Shown: positions 43,377-56,910, numbered from the stretch's first letter. The stretch is 64,000 nt of DNA from Marvania coccoides (GCA_963854735.1 OY978102.1:744001-808000), one strand, 5' to 3'. Program-made: numbers and translations. The notes: generated from the sequence alone by a model not told the origin.

Positions 43377-43455
43377 GCATACACATACATACATTACAGG
43401 GTTTAAATCCCGCACAAAAGGGCAACTAAAGGCCCGTAGCAGAACCCCGAGGACA
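43377..43455 (+). mobile_element. Dispersed ~100-bp repeat, copy 2
   Basis: Shares the CATA start, the tacaggg-tttaaa-cccgcacaaaaggg core and the ggcccgtagcaga block with the other copies. Confidence 0.65.
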
Positions 43456-43576
43456 GTTTCTCTTCAGCTTCCTGATCGACTACGAGACGTTTTGAGAGCT
43501 TTTCTGTTATTGTTTCTGTTATAAACCCCTGCATCAAAATCTCTTGTTTGCCGAGCCTTCCCATCTTGTTGGCGTC

Positions 43577-44606
43577 ATGGAAAAAAAAATCAAGGTGAGA
43601 GAACAGCTTTGGACTTTAAAGAACACCTCCGAGAGGGCCTTAGACCATCTTTATCGCAACGATTGCCTATTATGCTGCATGCATTGCCCGTGCCGAATTT
43701 CTCGCCCATTTTTTTTAATTTGTCAAGTAATTTGCTGTCATTTGCTCACATTTTTTGCTGCCGGCTCTCGATCATAGCAGTATTTAGGCATTTAAGCATG
43801 CACTTATCTCATCAGCCATATCATAAATATATTACATCGCTTTTCGCCCCTCTCGCAAACTCGCCTTTTCGTTCATTTTGTCTAGGACATGCTGGCGCAC
43901 GGACGCACCTCTGAGACGGCCGAGGGCCGCATGGAAACCACCCAGCCGCAGGGCTGGGTAAGGGCAAATTTTCTAGTTTAATACTTTCTACTCTTCAGAT
44001 AAACATTCGCCTAAAATTAATTAAAGCCATTAAATTAACGCTGCTTTATATTTGTCTCATTTTTTCCATGCAGGTCACCGCTGAAGGCGCCGCTGGCTAC
44101 GGCACCATGGTAGGGCCCGCTTCCGCCGGATACAGCACCATCTCTGGCACCACCATGCACACCGGCACTGCTCCAGAGGGAGCTTACGCCACCGGCACCT
44201 CTCCCGCCTTTGTGCAGACCACCACCACCGCCCACACGCACGCCGTTGGAGAAACCGCCCCGGAGGTGTACGGTCGCGAGACCTTCACCAAGATCGAGGA
44301 CCGCCCGGTCATCATCGAGCGCAAGGCGAGTGCTAGAAATTCCCGGGAAAAAAACATTTTTTCTTTCTTTTAGTTTTTCTAGTGCCCTATGCCCTAGTTC
44401 GCTTCATTTTGACACCAAAGTGCTGCTTAATCTTTTTGTATTACTATGCAAATGATCAGGAGTACGTAAAGGAACACACGCCTATGGAGCGCGAGTTCGT
44501 GGTTGAGACGCGCGCCACCGGAGTTGAGCGTCCGCTGCCCGTCACCGCCGAGGTGATAGGCGTTGAGGAGCGCATCGTCAAAGAGACCAGCAAGCCCCGC
44601 GAATGA
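43577..44606 (+). CDS. LEA-like hydrophilic protein, copy 2
   Basis: Paralogue of the gene at 41.6 kb. Four exons (43577-43594, 43886-43957, 44074-44325, 44460-44606) join in frame to 162 residues. Exon 1 codes MEKKIK, and exon 2 starts DMLAHGR where copy 1 has EMLAPG. A Gly/Thr/Tyr-rich middle precedes RETFTKIEDRPVIIERK and KEHTPMEREFVVETRATGV, then VIGVEERIVKETSKPRE at the intact C-terminus. It lacks the intron that splits this region in copy 1, but keeps the last intron with its GC donor (44326). No signal peptide, membrane segment or Cys. A cytosolic desiccation- or stress-type role is inferred only from composition. Confidence 0.78.
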
Positions 44607-45395
44607 AACACCAACTCGGGGTTTTTGAATGAAAGAAACGCAACCAACGCCTGCCTATAAACTCCGATAAACCGATAACTTTAGGAAAAGTTTTCGGAAG
44701 CTCGACAAAGCTCCCTCTCTGCCCGTCAACGCCTTGCATGCAATGTTTTGTTCAGCGTTTGCCTGATTTGTCAATTGCCCTTGTAATCTATACACAATTC
44801 AAGTTTGATTTTATCCATCCATCGGGCGCTAAGCGATGCGGAAAGGGAAAGAGCTGGAATCTTCAGCGCATTGTATATATTTGCCCTTTTGTGCGGACTT
44901 TAAACCCTGTAATGTATGTGTGTATGTATATATCTTGAATTGCTGCCGTTGCTCGCCGTAGGAAAAATGACGAGCTGCTAAACACGCACATTCCATTTCT
45001 TTCCAGTTCAGTTGGTTCACGGCAGATGCAGATTGCATCGTTAAGAAGCATTTTACTTTACAAATGTGAGATACCTAATTTAAAATTGATTTTCATGCAC
45101 GTGTACGAATCTGAGGAATGCTTCCTTATGATGATTTTATAAACATGCACAAAAGAAGAAATTTGACGGCATCATGCGCATGGGGGTAAACATTCCGACG
45201 ATTATTTAAATATCAAAAGAAGAAAGACAAGGCAAGGCAAGAAATCTGAAGGGGAGACAGCTGATGGTGGCAGGAAACCGCAGACAGCTCTTTGCGTTGC
45301 AGAAAGGGCCCACCGGATGCTCCAAGAAAAGGAAAAAAGAAAAAAACAGTCCCCAAGGGTCACCAAAAATTCTCAGTGATCTACTATTCAAGATC
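44607..45395. other. Convergent 3' intergenic region
   Basis: Between LEA-like copy 2 (+) and the Lifeguard gene (-). Holds dispersed-repeat copy 3; otherwise nothing recognised. Confidence 0.5.
44868..44934 (-). mobile_element. Dispersed ~100-bp repeat, copy 3 (truncated, inverted)
   Basis: Reverse complement of the CATA start and the gggtttaaagtccgcacaaa core; the ctaaggc...gcagact part is missing. Confidence 0.65.
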
Positions 45396-46969
45396 TCAGC
45401 TTTTGGCGATGCCGATGATGGAGAGCAGCTGTAAGAAGAGCATGACAATGTCCAGGTAGATTTGGACCGAGGCGAAGACGTACTCGTCGGGAGACGCTGC
45501 AAAGGACTTGCCGCCCATCACCATCTGCAATAGATGAAAGAAAATATACGTTTTAGAAGCATAGAACAGCGGTATTAATGGATATTTGCGCATTGGAAAT
45601 GTCAAGATGACAATGCAGAGATTTATTATTAAAAAACACTCTTCAACGCTTGGCCAGAAATTTTCAAGGTTCTATTTCTTTCTTTCTTTCTTTCTTTCTC
45701 TCACCTGGATGTCGTACACCAGGTAGGCCGAGAACAGCAGCGCAAACACCACGCTGAGCGCCAGGTACCACCACTTGTTCACGTAGAAGATGCCCACAAA
45801 CATGGTGACGATGGCGATGAAAAAGACGACGATGCCTGCCATCGCCAGCACGTTGCCGCGCTTGGTTATGTCCCATGGGAGGAAGACGGCGGCCAGGGTG
45901 AGGCCTAGCACGGCGGCGCCGGTGACGGCGACAGCGATGAGTACCACGTCGAGAGACCACCAAGCGCAGATGCAGCCGACCTGGACAGACAGGACAGCTG
46001 TGAAAACAGCCATGGAGAGCAGGTTCCAGGGGTGCTTGCGGCGCAGGGTATTGGAGCACATGAAGGCGATGAGCATGACGATGGTCTGCAGGAAAGGGTT
46101 TTGAAGAGAACCCGAAGAATGAGGAGGAACGGAAGGGATTCATTTTATATTTACGAAGAAGTTATTGTAACCCATTTCGCCTCAAAAAATCAATTCAGAT
46201 ACGTCAATACATGCAGAAATCACGCAATGCATAAATATTTGCAGCTTAAAACCACAATAAATAAGTATAACTGTAACCGTATTGCTAAAAATAAAATACT
46301 CACCAGCACCCAAGAAGTAAAAAACACCCACTGGCCTTCTGGCACCAGCCGGCTGCAGCTCTCCTCCCCAGTGGTCCTACTGGTGGTGCACACCTTGACC
46401 CCCGCCACGTACTCGTTGAGAGGCACCACGAAAATGAAGGCAGCAGCGGTGCCAATCGTCACCGCCAGCTCCAGCATCACCAGGCAGAACACTTTGCGAA
46501 CGAACGCGGAGCGGATCTTCTGCTGTGCAAACGCATTGGCGTAGCTCGCCGCCTGCTGCGCCTCAACGTCGACATGCGCACCCTGAGGCTTGGGCTGTTG
46601 GGCGTACCCGCCAGGGGCGGGTTGGCCGGCCTGCTGGTAAGCTCCGCCGTAGTTAGCCCCCGGGCGAGGGGGCATGGCGGGAGGCATGCCACCGATGCCC
46701 ATTGGGGGAGGGTAGTTCACGTACTGTGCGCCAGGAGGGGGTCCAGCAGCTGAGGGGTACCCAGCGGGCGGAGGGGTGTAATACGGCCCAGCTTGCGGGG
46801 GAGGGCCAGGGTACCCTATTCCGAAAATAAAGGGGGTGAGATTGAGGGGAGGAGGTGGGATTGCAAACGCGGTGGTTGGATTGGCGTAAACGAATTTTAT
46901 GAGACATTTATATGTGTTTTTACCTTCAGGTGCTGGGGGATATCCATATGGATTGTCCTGTTGGCCCAT
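45396..46969 (-). CDS. Lifeguard / BAX-inhibitor-1 family membrane protein
   Basis: Multi-pass protein of the TMBIM/LFG family, usually in ER or Golgi membranes and linked to calcium leak and cell-death control. Four exons, 46969-46924, 46815-46304, 46085-45705 and 45524-45396, join in frame to 355 residues. The N-terminal 130 residues are a cytosolic Pro/Gly/Tyr-rich region (YGYPPAPEG, PPPAGYPSAAGPPPGA), as in LFG/GRINA proteins. The membrane core opens with AFVRKVFCLVMLELAVTIG, has seven hydrophobic helices, includes VYDIQ near the end of the sixth, and ends DIVMLFLQLLSIIGIAKS. The C-terminal YLDIVMLFLQLL motif is a family hallmark. A (CTTT)n run abuts the intron 3 donor. Confidence 0.92.
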
Positions 46970-47402
46970 GACAGGCCGTGTTTAACAGAAGGCTGTGTGG
47001 GATCAAAGTTGTCCAACAAGAGAAAAGATTAATGGAGATTTACAATTGAGCCTGGCGTGTGCCTCGCCGAAAGAGCTTGTAACGAGGTACGGCTGCAAAA
47101 TAAAAAAATAAAAACAATACGAAAGGGCGACACGAAGGCAGACGCGTTTTCAAGGAGAACGTTTTTGGGCGGGAAATCTTCCTTCATTATTTTCGAGTGA
47201 TGGACGGCCATCGCCCCCCACAATCACTATTGATTCTTATAATTCTTATAATTAAATTTGTGAAAAATCAAATGAATCTTTGATCATTCACCAGCCCAAT
47301 GTTTCAGCTTCTATTTATTTTTATCTTTCGCCAAATGCAATAAATTTCAAGCTTCAAAAGAAGCGGCGTCCTTTTCGCCGCAAGCCTCCCAACTTGTACA
47401 AC
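46970..47402. other. Divergent promoter region, Lifeguard / TTC27
   Basis: 433 bp between two divergent starts. AT-rich with no specific element I can argue. Confidence 0.4.
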
Positions 47403-50401
47403 ATGGACTTGGATACCTTCAATTTGCAGCTGCTGCTGACCTCTCTGTCCCTCCCCTCACCCACCGCCGGCCCATCTCCCGCTGCCGTTCCCTCTGCTGC
47501 CGGCCTGGCTTTGCTGCAGCAGGGCGACTACCTAGCAGCGCTCAAGCTCGCCCTGGCCTCCATAATCCCGTCCTCCGACCCTCCAGAGAGTGCCGCGGAC
47601 TGGTTCGAGCTGCTGCAAGCGACAGCCGCGAAAATTTTAATCGACGCCGATGGCCTCAAGTCGGAGGCTGGCCGAACTCTAATTCTCGCAGCGGTGGCGG
47701 CGCTGTACGTGTTCACCCAAGCCAACCTCACTGGGCCCTTCCTTCCCGTCCCAGAGAGCCCCTTTGATTTAATTTTGATGGAACCGCCTTTCCTTGCCTG
47801 CGATGCTGTGCCTGCTGCGACTGAATCCGCATTCGGGCGAGACTCCCAGAGCCCTGAAAACCGGTGGGCGTGCTCCCAGCTGGCGGAGAACGGAGAAGAC
47901 CTTGCAGGATTAGTGCGGCTGCCGCAGTACCTTGTACTGCCCAAAATGGTACTGCAGACCCCGATGTACGGCACGCCTCCCCCCGCGTGGGCGTGGTGGG
48001 GCATGCGCACGGCGGTGCAGCAGCAGCGTGCCTTGGCAGCGCGTTCTGCGGCCTTGAAAGAGCGGCTGGCGGGGCTGACGTCTCAAGTGCTGGCTGCCTT
48101 CGCGCCGCCGGTGCCTCTGGGGGAAATGGACGCGCTGCGGCGGGGGCTGGCGGGCGCGGCGCTGCTGGAGGCGGCGCTCATGGAAACTGTCTACGGCTGC
48201 GTGGCTGAAGCCAAGGCGTGCACGGACCGAGCATTGGCAGTGCTGGGCGTGCACGCGCAGCTCTCTGGCGCGCTGGGGGTGCGCACGGCGCACCAGCAGG
48301 ACGCGCACGCGCAGCTGATCTTGGAGGTCACGCTGGATTCGCCCCCCGCTGCGACAGCTGGCGAACATTTGAAAATGAGCGGCGTTGACGGTGGGACCCT
48401 GGATGCCGCGCTGGCGGAGGGCTCTGGCGCCACGGAGGACGCCAAAGGGCTGGAAGGCGACACCGACGTGCTGCGGCGGCCGCAGCTGGCGCAGGAGGGT
48501 TTGAATGCCGCCGCTGGCACGCTGCCACCGTTGTCCCCGCTGCAGCAGGCCGCTGTGCTGGCGTTAGGGGTCCACGCCAAGAAGGGTTCGTCTGCCGATG
48601 GGCTGCAGCCGTGGGAGGTGTTGGCCCATGCCGACGCGGTGCTGCAGCAGCCCCGCAGCGCGTTCTTGGTGAGGGCGGCCGCGCGGTTGCAGGTCACTCG
48701 CTCTGAGAGGCAGCGCTCCCGCACCCGCGAGCGCGCGCTTTTGGAGCTGGAGGGCCTGGTAAACGCCCTCGACGCGGAGCGCGCCTCCCTTACCGCCTGC
48801 GAGCGGCTGAAGTGCGCTTTTTCTGTGTGGTTTCCCCCGAGGGTGTCCATCCGAAAAGAGCTGGGCGAGGCCTTCGTTGCGCTGGGCCTGGTGGGCGCCG
48901 CGCTGCCTCTGTTTGAGTCTCTGGAGCTGTGGGACAACCTCATTGTGTGCTACCGGCTGTTGGACAAGAAAGTCGCGGCTGAAGCGTTGGTTCGGCGGCG
49001 GTTGGAGGCGGCGCCTGATGACCCCCGCCTGTGGTGCGCTTTGGGCGATTTGACCCTGGAAGACGCGCACTACACCGAAGCCTGGGAGCGCTCCGGCCGC
49101 CGCAGCGCGCGCGCGGCGCGGTCGCTCGCGCGCAACGCCGTCCGCGGCGAGCGCTTTGCCGCCGCCGCCGCCCGGTGGGAGGAGGCGCTGGCGCTGAACC
49201 CGCTGCACGCGGAGGGGTGGTTCCACCTGGGATGGTGCTACATCAAGGTGGAAGACCACCAGGGGGCGCTGAGGGCTTTGACCCGGGCAGCCCAGATGGA
49301 TCCAGAGAGAGGCGACACCTGGAACAATCTGGCAGCGGTGCACATGCGGCTGGAGCGGTGGCCAGAGGCGTTTGCGGCCTTGACGGAGGCGGTGAAGCAC
49401 AAGCGCGACAGCTGGCACACCTGGGACAACTACGCAGGCGTGGCTGCCAGGTGAGAGGAGCAAACACGTTTTTTTCCTCCTCCCGACGCTTTTCTATTTT
49501 GCTTAATTGATTATTAGTTAATTTATTATTTTATTAAAATCAATTGAATTCACTCGTTATACATTATACTAACGTGGTACTGATAGGCAATACTCAAATT
49601 CCTGCCAATCTCACTCCTCCTTTTTCTTCGTAATATTTTTTTGCTTGCAGGCAAGGAGAGTGGCAAACTGCGGTGAGGGCGGTGAGCCACGTGGTGGCCC
49701 TCACCGAGGGTCAAAAATTGCAGCTGGGCCTCCTTTCTTCCATAGTCGACCACGTGGAGCGGGTCTCACAGGGCGCTGCAGCAAGCTCAGCGCCCTTTCA
49801 GCCCAACCCCGCCGCTGCCGAAACAGAAGAAGAAAGCAGTACAAGCAGTACAAACGGTGACAATGCGGCAGAGGACGCCGAGGCGGCGGAGATAGCGGCC
49901 GTACTAGGGGATATGGCGCTGGAGACAAGCGCTCCAGCGCCGTCAGCACCTGCATTTGATTCCGAGGAGATTGATGCCGCTGCCAAGGCGGCAGAGGCGG
50001 CGGCTTTGATCAAGGGGGTGGGAAACCTGATGAAGCAGATAGCGGGCACGGTGGGCGGGGACAGCGCGTTCTGGGGGCAGTACGCGAGGTACTACGCGGC
50101 GCTGGGCGAGACCGACGCTGCCGCAGAGTGTTTGATGAAGCGGGTGAGAGCGCTTCAGGGCGGCAGGTGGCAGGCAGACGAAGCGGCGTTCGAGTCATAC
50201 GCTGCGGCGTGCCTGGACCTGAGCACGGCGTACGTGAAGGCTGGGGGCCTGAGAGAGCTGTCGCAAGCAAGGATGCTGCTGCGGGGGGTGACTAAGCAGG
50301 CTGGGGAGCGGTTTGAAGCGCACGCTGCGTATGCTGAGCTGCAGGAGATGCTGGGTCAGGTGGAGGAGAGGGCTGCGGCGCTGAAAAGCAGCAGTGGTTG
50401 A
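47403..50401 (+). CDS. TTC27: Tetratricopeptide repeat protein 27 homologue
   Basis: Conserved TPR protein of the TTC27/Emw1 family; the yeast member is essential and tied to cell-wall integrity, while the exact role elsewhere is unsettled. Two long exons, 47403-49450 and 49651-50401, join in frame to 932 residues, near the usual family length. The family block is unmistakable: LGEAFVALGLVGAALPLFE, LWDNLIVCYRLLDKKVAAE, LWCALGDLTLEDAHYTEAWE and NPLHAEGWFHLGWCYIKVED. The TPR array continues as GDTWNNLAAVHMRLERWPEA and SWHTWDNYAGVAAR across the splice. The start MDLDTFNLQ is chosen because residues before it are out of family and the upstream frame has only AT-rich leader. An Ala/Glu-rich loop interrupts the C-terminal TPRs. 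Confidence 0.9.
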
Positions 50402-50623
50402 TTTCCCGGTCATGAATGAATGTACATACGCGTTTCACAAAATATTAATTTACAGAGAGAAATCACTATAGAAGAGAATTAATTAAAAACCTAGAGACAA
50501 TTTCAATTGAAAAAGGTTGGAAGCGCATACAGCCACATTCTTGCTCGTAATCGCCATCACGAGTGCAATGTACTGCCTGCAGACAAGCAAATACAATCTG
50601 ATCGATCACAAATGAAAAGTCCT

Positions 50624-51219
50624 TCATGAAATTGTGCAGCACTCCTGCAGAACAAACAATAACGGAGGATGTGGTGAGGAGCAATACTCTGATTTTTAAT
50701 GTTGGAACCCTCATTTTTCTTTCTTTTATATGTTACCTGCTGGCCCTGCCCGCCTGGCCTACGGGCCATAATGACGTAGACATAGCCTGGGACGTCTTGG
50801 TAGTTGGACACCCACTGTTTGTTGAGCTGTCCTCTGCCGAATTGCTTTGAAATAGCGAGCAAGCGATTTTCCGCCTGCCTGGCGTTTCTGGCCTGCACGT
50901 AGACAAACGTGCCAGCGAAGAACCTGCCGTTCACGCCGTGCTGTTCGTAGGACCTGGCGCGAGCCAGCGGGTCGTTGGTGGCCCCCACTCTAATGTTGGC
51001 CGGCGACCTGCCGGGAAATATTGCAAAAAAATACTGGTGAAAAAAATGTTGAAAGGCTGGAAACTTTGCTGATATGATTATACTGTTGTGCTGCGGTTTC
51101 TGCTGCTTAGATAGCTCTCAGGAGTTGCAATACTTTGAGCATCATCATCACCTGCAGCAATTTTCGATTTCTGCAACATTGGAGTGCCGTACATCAAGAC
51201 GACCTTGGCCTCTAGGCAT
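50624..51219 (-). CDS. Small protein, possibly GIY-YIG-fold-like
   Basis: Three exons, 51219-51152, 51007-50737 and 50644-50624, join in frame to 119 residues (MPRGQGRLDV...). The core reads NIRVGATNDPLARARSYEQH, then FVYVQARNARQAENRLLAI and GYVYVIMARRPGGQG. VGATNDPLAR followed by a helix resembles the YIG half of GIY-YIG or T5orf172-like domains. The GIY strand that should come first is not clear, and catalytic residues cannot be assigned. An alternative last exon from an acceptor near 50582 would give a longer C-terminus. No close family is recognised, and the name is a fold-level guess. Confidence 0.5.
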
Positions 51220-51874
51220 CGTAATTAGCCGATTGTATTCTGTGACAAAGAATCAACTTTATTCCTTTGCAATATGAGTAGCATTTGGCAGGACAAATTT
51301 CCACCACGAAAATGATGAAATAATGCTTCGATCACGGCGAGGGCATAATGCGAAATTTGCCAGCTGTTGACAATAGATGAGGCACCCTTCCATATCCTGT
51401 GAAATGGCCTGGCTGTACGTAATTGTTACTATCGTTCAATCATTTTTATTGAAACTTTTTTCATATTTTAATTGAAACTTTGCGTGCCGCCGGTATCCCA
51501 TTGGTATTCGTTGCAAGTAATTAATGTCTACTTTTACAAAAAAAAAAAAAAACATAAGTAGAAAGAGATATGTGCTTGAAGAATAATCGAAAGAACGAGG
51601 TATTGACTACCGGTAGCATCGTAATTATTTTGATAAAAATACAAGGGGCACACAGCAAGTATAAAAGAAACCCAGTTTTTGTTATTGAAGGGTTTTTGAA
51701 GGGGAAAACTATAAAAAAGAAGCAGTAATTATCGGCCAAAAGAGAGCAGGCTCTTATCGAGGGAAGAAAAATCATGTCAAAACACGGTAACGATGGGCAT
51801 TGAGGGTGGCGTGGGTGGAGCAGATAATAAGGAATGTTGCTCTTCAAAACAATCCTCCTATTTTTTCTTTCTTT
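51220..51874. other. Intergenic, no gene seen
   Basis: AT-rich spacer with a poly-A run at about 51537-51552. Open frames here lack domains. Confidence 0.5.
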
Positions 51875-52850
51875 TCAAAAGACGTCTGGATTTTTAGGTG
51901 ACAGCGCACTGTGCTGCACCTCTGTTGCCCGTTTCAGGTGCACCTGCAGCGAGTAGTTCTGCACCTCCAACGCCTGAATGCGCTGACGCGCCGCCTCCAT
52001 GCCCCCCCGCAACGACTCCAGCTCCGCCTCTTTTGCCGCCAGCTCGTGCAGCCGCCCGTTCTGAATAGCTACTGCACGCTTGAGCAGCGCGTTTTCGCGA
52101 GCTGTGTCCGCCCCCTGCTGCGCCGAATGCTGCAGCAACACCTGCTCGAATGCGCGCAGCACCTCCGCGGCGCGGCGCTTTGCGTCATCAACGTTAACTG
52201 CCGCTGACATTTCCTGTACCAAAGCGTCGATCCATTGCTCTGCTGTGCGTGCTGGGGCTGCTGCGGCGTGCTCCGGGTGCTGCGGCGGGGTGGAGTGGCC
52301 GGAGGAGGGGGCGGAGCCGGGCTCTGCTGCTGCTGTGGAGGCTTCAGCGGGGCCTAGGATGCCAAGGCGCTGCTGCTCTGCGACTGCGTGCTGCTTGGAG
52401 GTGCCTGGCGCAGAGAGCTGCAGCTCGTTGAGGTGCTTGATTGCCGCATCGATGTTGTCCCCGAACTCGGCAAGCGCGTCAGCGATGGCCTGTGGAAGAG
52501 AGGTAAAAAAACCATGGGATCGATTAGAAAAAGGGGTTGAGGGATGAAACGGGGCCGGCCGCGCGCTCTGGGGGTGAATTTAAAAAGGGAATATCGCCTA
52601 CCTTGTCGGTCATGAGAGGGAAGAGCGCTCGCAGGGCTGTATGAGTAGATGCGCCTATGGAGTAGGCTGGGAGGGCGTGGCGCTGCCCACTGCCGCAGCG
52701 CCCAGAGGGGCTGACGACGTGCCTCACTCGCTTTTGAGGGTTGTTATACTCGGTGAACGGCACGCGGGCGTCTCCCTGTGCCTCCTGCTCCTCGCTCTCC
52801 TCCAAGAGTCGCTTGTTGCCGTGGTAAGGAGAGTGGAGCGCAACGGACAT
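51875..52850 (-). CDS. CUE-domain protein with C-terminal coiled coil
   Basis: Predicted ubiquitin-binding protein. Two exons, 52850-52602 and 52489-51875, join in phase 0 to 287 residues. The CUE domain spans the splice: TALRALFPLMTDKAIADALA, then FGDNIDAAIKHLNELQL, with the FP and terminal LL-type contacts in place. A Pro/Ser/Ala-rich linker follows, then a long coiled coil (RENALLKRAVAIQNGRLHEL, LESLRGGMEAARQRIQALEV). The layout matches an uncharacterised CUE protein family found in land plants. The N-terminal 45 residues are acidic then basic, with KRVRHVV as a possible nuclear signal. It shares a 485-bp divergent promoter with the complex I subunit gene. Confidence 0.82.
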
Positions 52851-53335
52851 GTCTCTAGCTTGATACGCTCATCCGCGTTGCGACAGACAATACACGCGAG
52901 AGGCGTTGGTTTCGGCTGAGTGAAAATAAAGGAATGATAAATGAGCGAAAATAAATTGAGGACGCGCTACTCTTCAGACGCGAGATCTCACTACGTACGT
53001 ATATTCTAATAAACACAATGCGAAGGCTCAGCAAGCTTTTTGGTGGAGTTTTCTTCTCCACTTCATAAAATTTCATGTCAAGCGAAAACCCAAGCTCCTC
53101 AGCGATCGATTTTTATTCAAACCATTCCAAAACACCGTTTATTTAACAGAGGCACGCGGCGGTCTCGCATCTGCCGACCAGGTTTCTCAATCATTCACGC
53201 AGCTCATTTTCGGTCGGGTTTCATCCCTTCTGTGCGGCTGGACCCGCCCTCGGCTGGAGTTAAAATTCTGAAGACTGCAACGCGCTCCATAAACTCCCAC
53301 ACTTTGTTGAATTCCAAATTAGCCCGGTTAAAAAG
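52851..53335. other. Divergent promoter region, CUE protein / complex I 24-kDa
   Basis: 485 bp between divergent starts; no specific motif argued. Confidence 0.4.
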
Positions 53336-54614
<1,279 letters not shown>

Positions 54615-54977
54615 AGCAAAAACGCGTAGCCAGTTTGTAGAGAAACCGAGAAAAAATCTGGAAACGATGGGTTTTTTTGGCTTCCTCCTTCTTAGATTAT
54701 TTGTAGGCGGGGTTGCTGCTTTCCACAGCAGCGCCTTTTTTTATAGAGCCTTTCTTCTATTTTCTTCCTTTGTTCGCTCTTCTTTGTCGTGTTTTCCTTT
54801 CTCTCTCTCTCTTTCTTCCAGGGTTTTGCTGAGGAAGCCGTGGCCGGCCTCCTCTCCGTAGAGCAGAAATTATGTTACAGCGCTAATGGCGCGTGCAATG
54901 TAACAAACCGTGAAACAACACAGTCACAAAATCAGAAAGGATTCGTTCAAGAACTACAACTTTTTTTTTGCCAAAGA
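54615..54977. other. Convergent 3' intergenic region
   Basis: Between the complex I gene (+) and the esterase gene (-). T-rich with CT runs; no gene seen. Confidence 0.5.
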
Positions 54978-56910
54978 TTAATATTTATCTACTCTGGCTG
55001 CCTCGGTTTTTCGCACCCTCAGCTCCTCCATCGCCGCCACCTGCAGCGCCAGGTGCTTCACGGCGGCGATGCCTGCAAAGTTTACCCACTTGCGTTGGAC
55101 CTGGACGTGCTGATGGGCTAACAGCGGCAGCGGGCCGCCGCCAAAACATACGTCAACTCTCCGCCACGCCAGCCGCTGCAACGACCCCAACGACGCCTCC
55201 ACCATCTCCGGTATTGTCGTTGCCCCACCATCCACCCCACCCCCCACACTTTCTTCTTCTTTTTTCACTCTTTCTACCTCCCCTGACCCCTCGCCGGCCT
55301 CCCCGCTCCTCCTAACGTCAATCAACTCGCGGCGCACCAGGTCGTCAGCGGTCGTGGCCTCCAGGATATCCGCTGCGCCCACCAGGTGGCCATGCCCGGG
55401 GTCCAAGACCCCCGCATTCGCGCTTTCTTCCACAACTAATTTTCTTTCTTCGGGCGCCCACGCCCACGCCAGCGGGTCCTCCCGCACCACCCCTGTCCCC
55501 GCCGCAACCTCGATCTGCGGCAGCTGGTCAAGCCGGCGTAAGCTGGAGTTGGCCCACCCCACCAGGTGGTCACCTGAGCGGTTTGCGTACACCGTCCTAG
55601 TTTCGAAGGCTTTCAGTGCCGAAAAGAAAGGTAATCCTTCCTCCGGGCAGTCGCGCGAGAGGCGGGACAGCAGCGGGGGGGTCGCCCCGCCGTCGTCCCG
55701 GTCCAGCAGGAAGAACTGTGCTCCGGTGCGACCGAAGGCATAAGAAGCAAAGGGGCCGGAGACCGAACTGGTGATGGCATTGCCTCCTGCATAAAACATA
55801 TAGATACATTATAGAGGTTTAATAATATGTGTTTAGAATAGAGACCGACTAAGGCCCATAGCAGACTGGGCACGAGAGGTGCGAGCAGAACGCATGGAGT
55901 AAATCAGGTAACCAATAAACCAGCAGAATTGTTAATTAATTAACCAACCAATAAAATTAGTTCGCATACACACATATATAGACGTGTCTAGATGTATACA
56001 GGTAGGCATGCAGTTATTTATTCCCCCCGTACCTGGCAGTTTCGACGACCACGAAATGAGGGGCACCTGCGCAGGACCAGGGTCGACTTGGCAGCCCAGG
56101 TGAGGGGTGGCTAATGTGACGAAATGGGAGGGTTTGAGGCCTGCCACGGTTTTAGTCGAAGGGTCAAACAGGGTGGCCACGGCGAAGCGGGAGATGAGCC
56201 CCCCCATGGAGTGACCCACCACGCTGAGGTGGGTGAGCGAAGGGTGGGCGGCTGTGATGGAGCGGATTTCATCGGCCAGGCGGCGCCTGAAGGGGGGGGT
56301 GGGAATGAAGCGAGAGGTAGATTTAAATGTGTTTTTTTTAAACGAGAATTATATGAGCAGTGTCGATAGCTGTGTTGGCAGCAAAGAAAAATGAAAGCAA
56401 ATATGCTGGAAAATCTCGTATGTAAGTAAGTGCTTTGTTCGAAAAGAAAGAAGGAAAAGAAAAGCCCTTATAGATAATTATTTATTACCCGCAGACGTCG
56501 ATGCCCTCGTATGTTTTTTTGAATTGATTGGCAGTGGAGACATGGACGTGCGCAGAGGGAGGGAGCTGCTCCCTCAGTAGGCCAGAGATGACCGCCCAGT
56601 TGTAGCGAGAGCCGAAGAGGCCGTTGACGAGGATGAAAAGGTGGCGCTTGGGCGGCGGTGAATTTTCAAAGTTGCTTTCTAAGTTTGCTGGAGGTGGGGA
56701 AAGGGTGGTAGAGGCGGTCTGGGAGGTAGCTTGGATGGTTGCTGATGTCGAGGAGCGTCCCAGGCCGAAGGAAGGCAGCCAGCCTGGCCACATTCTGGCA
56801 GAAATCGTCGGGTGATCTGTGCTTGGGTCTGGTGAGCCTGGTGCGCGCAATGCAGAGCAGTTCGGGGGCGTACAAGCTTTGGGGCTTGTGAAGTTGGCGA
56901 AAATATTCAT
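54978..56910 (-). CDS. DUF676-type alpha/beta-hydrolase (lipase-like serine esterase)
   Basis: Predicted lipid esterase of the ROG1/DUF676 group. Three exons, 56910-56489, 56286-56033 and 55786-54978, join in frame to 494 residues. The fold starts at LFILVNGLFGSRYNW, followed by the nucleophile elbow VGHSMGGLISRFAV, then FVTLATPHLGC. A later YANRSGDHLVGW probably supplies the acid and His of the triad, with DHLV in the usual place. The N-terminal 85 residues are rich in Ser, Thr and Pro and could be a transit peptide. The C-terminal 150 residues are a poorly conserved Glu/Gly/Ala region. Intron 2 carries a copy of the dispersed ~100-bp repeat. Substrate unknown; monoacyl- or galactolipid hydrolysis would fit the family. 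Confidence 0.85.
55795..55902 (+). mobile_element. Dispersed ~100-bp repeat, copy 4 (inside an intron)
   Basis: Degenerate CATA start, gaggttta, then the best-preserved 3' half of the family: gactaaggcccatagcagac, tgggcacgagaggtgcg and agcagaa. Lies in intron 2 of the esterase gene, antisense to it. Confidence 0.65.

Larger units (their letters stand above)
42461..43576. other. Repeat-rich spacer between the LEA-like genes
   Basis: Contains SINE-like copy b, two octamer arrays, a MYND relic and dispersed-repeat copy 2, each listed separately. No intact gene seen. Confidence 0.6.
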
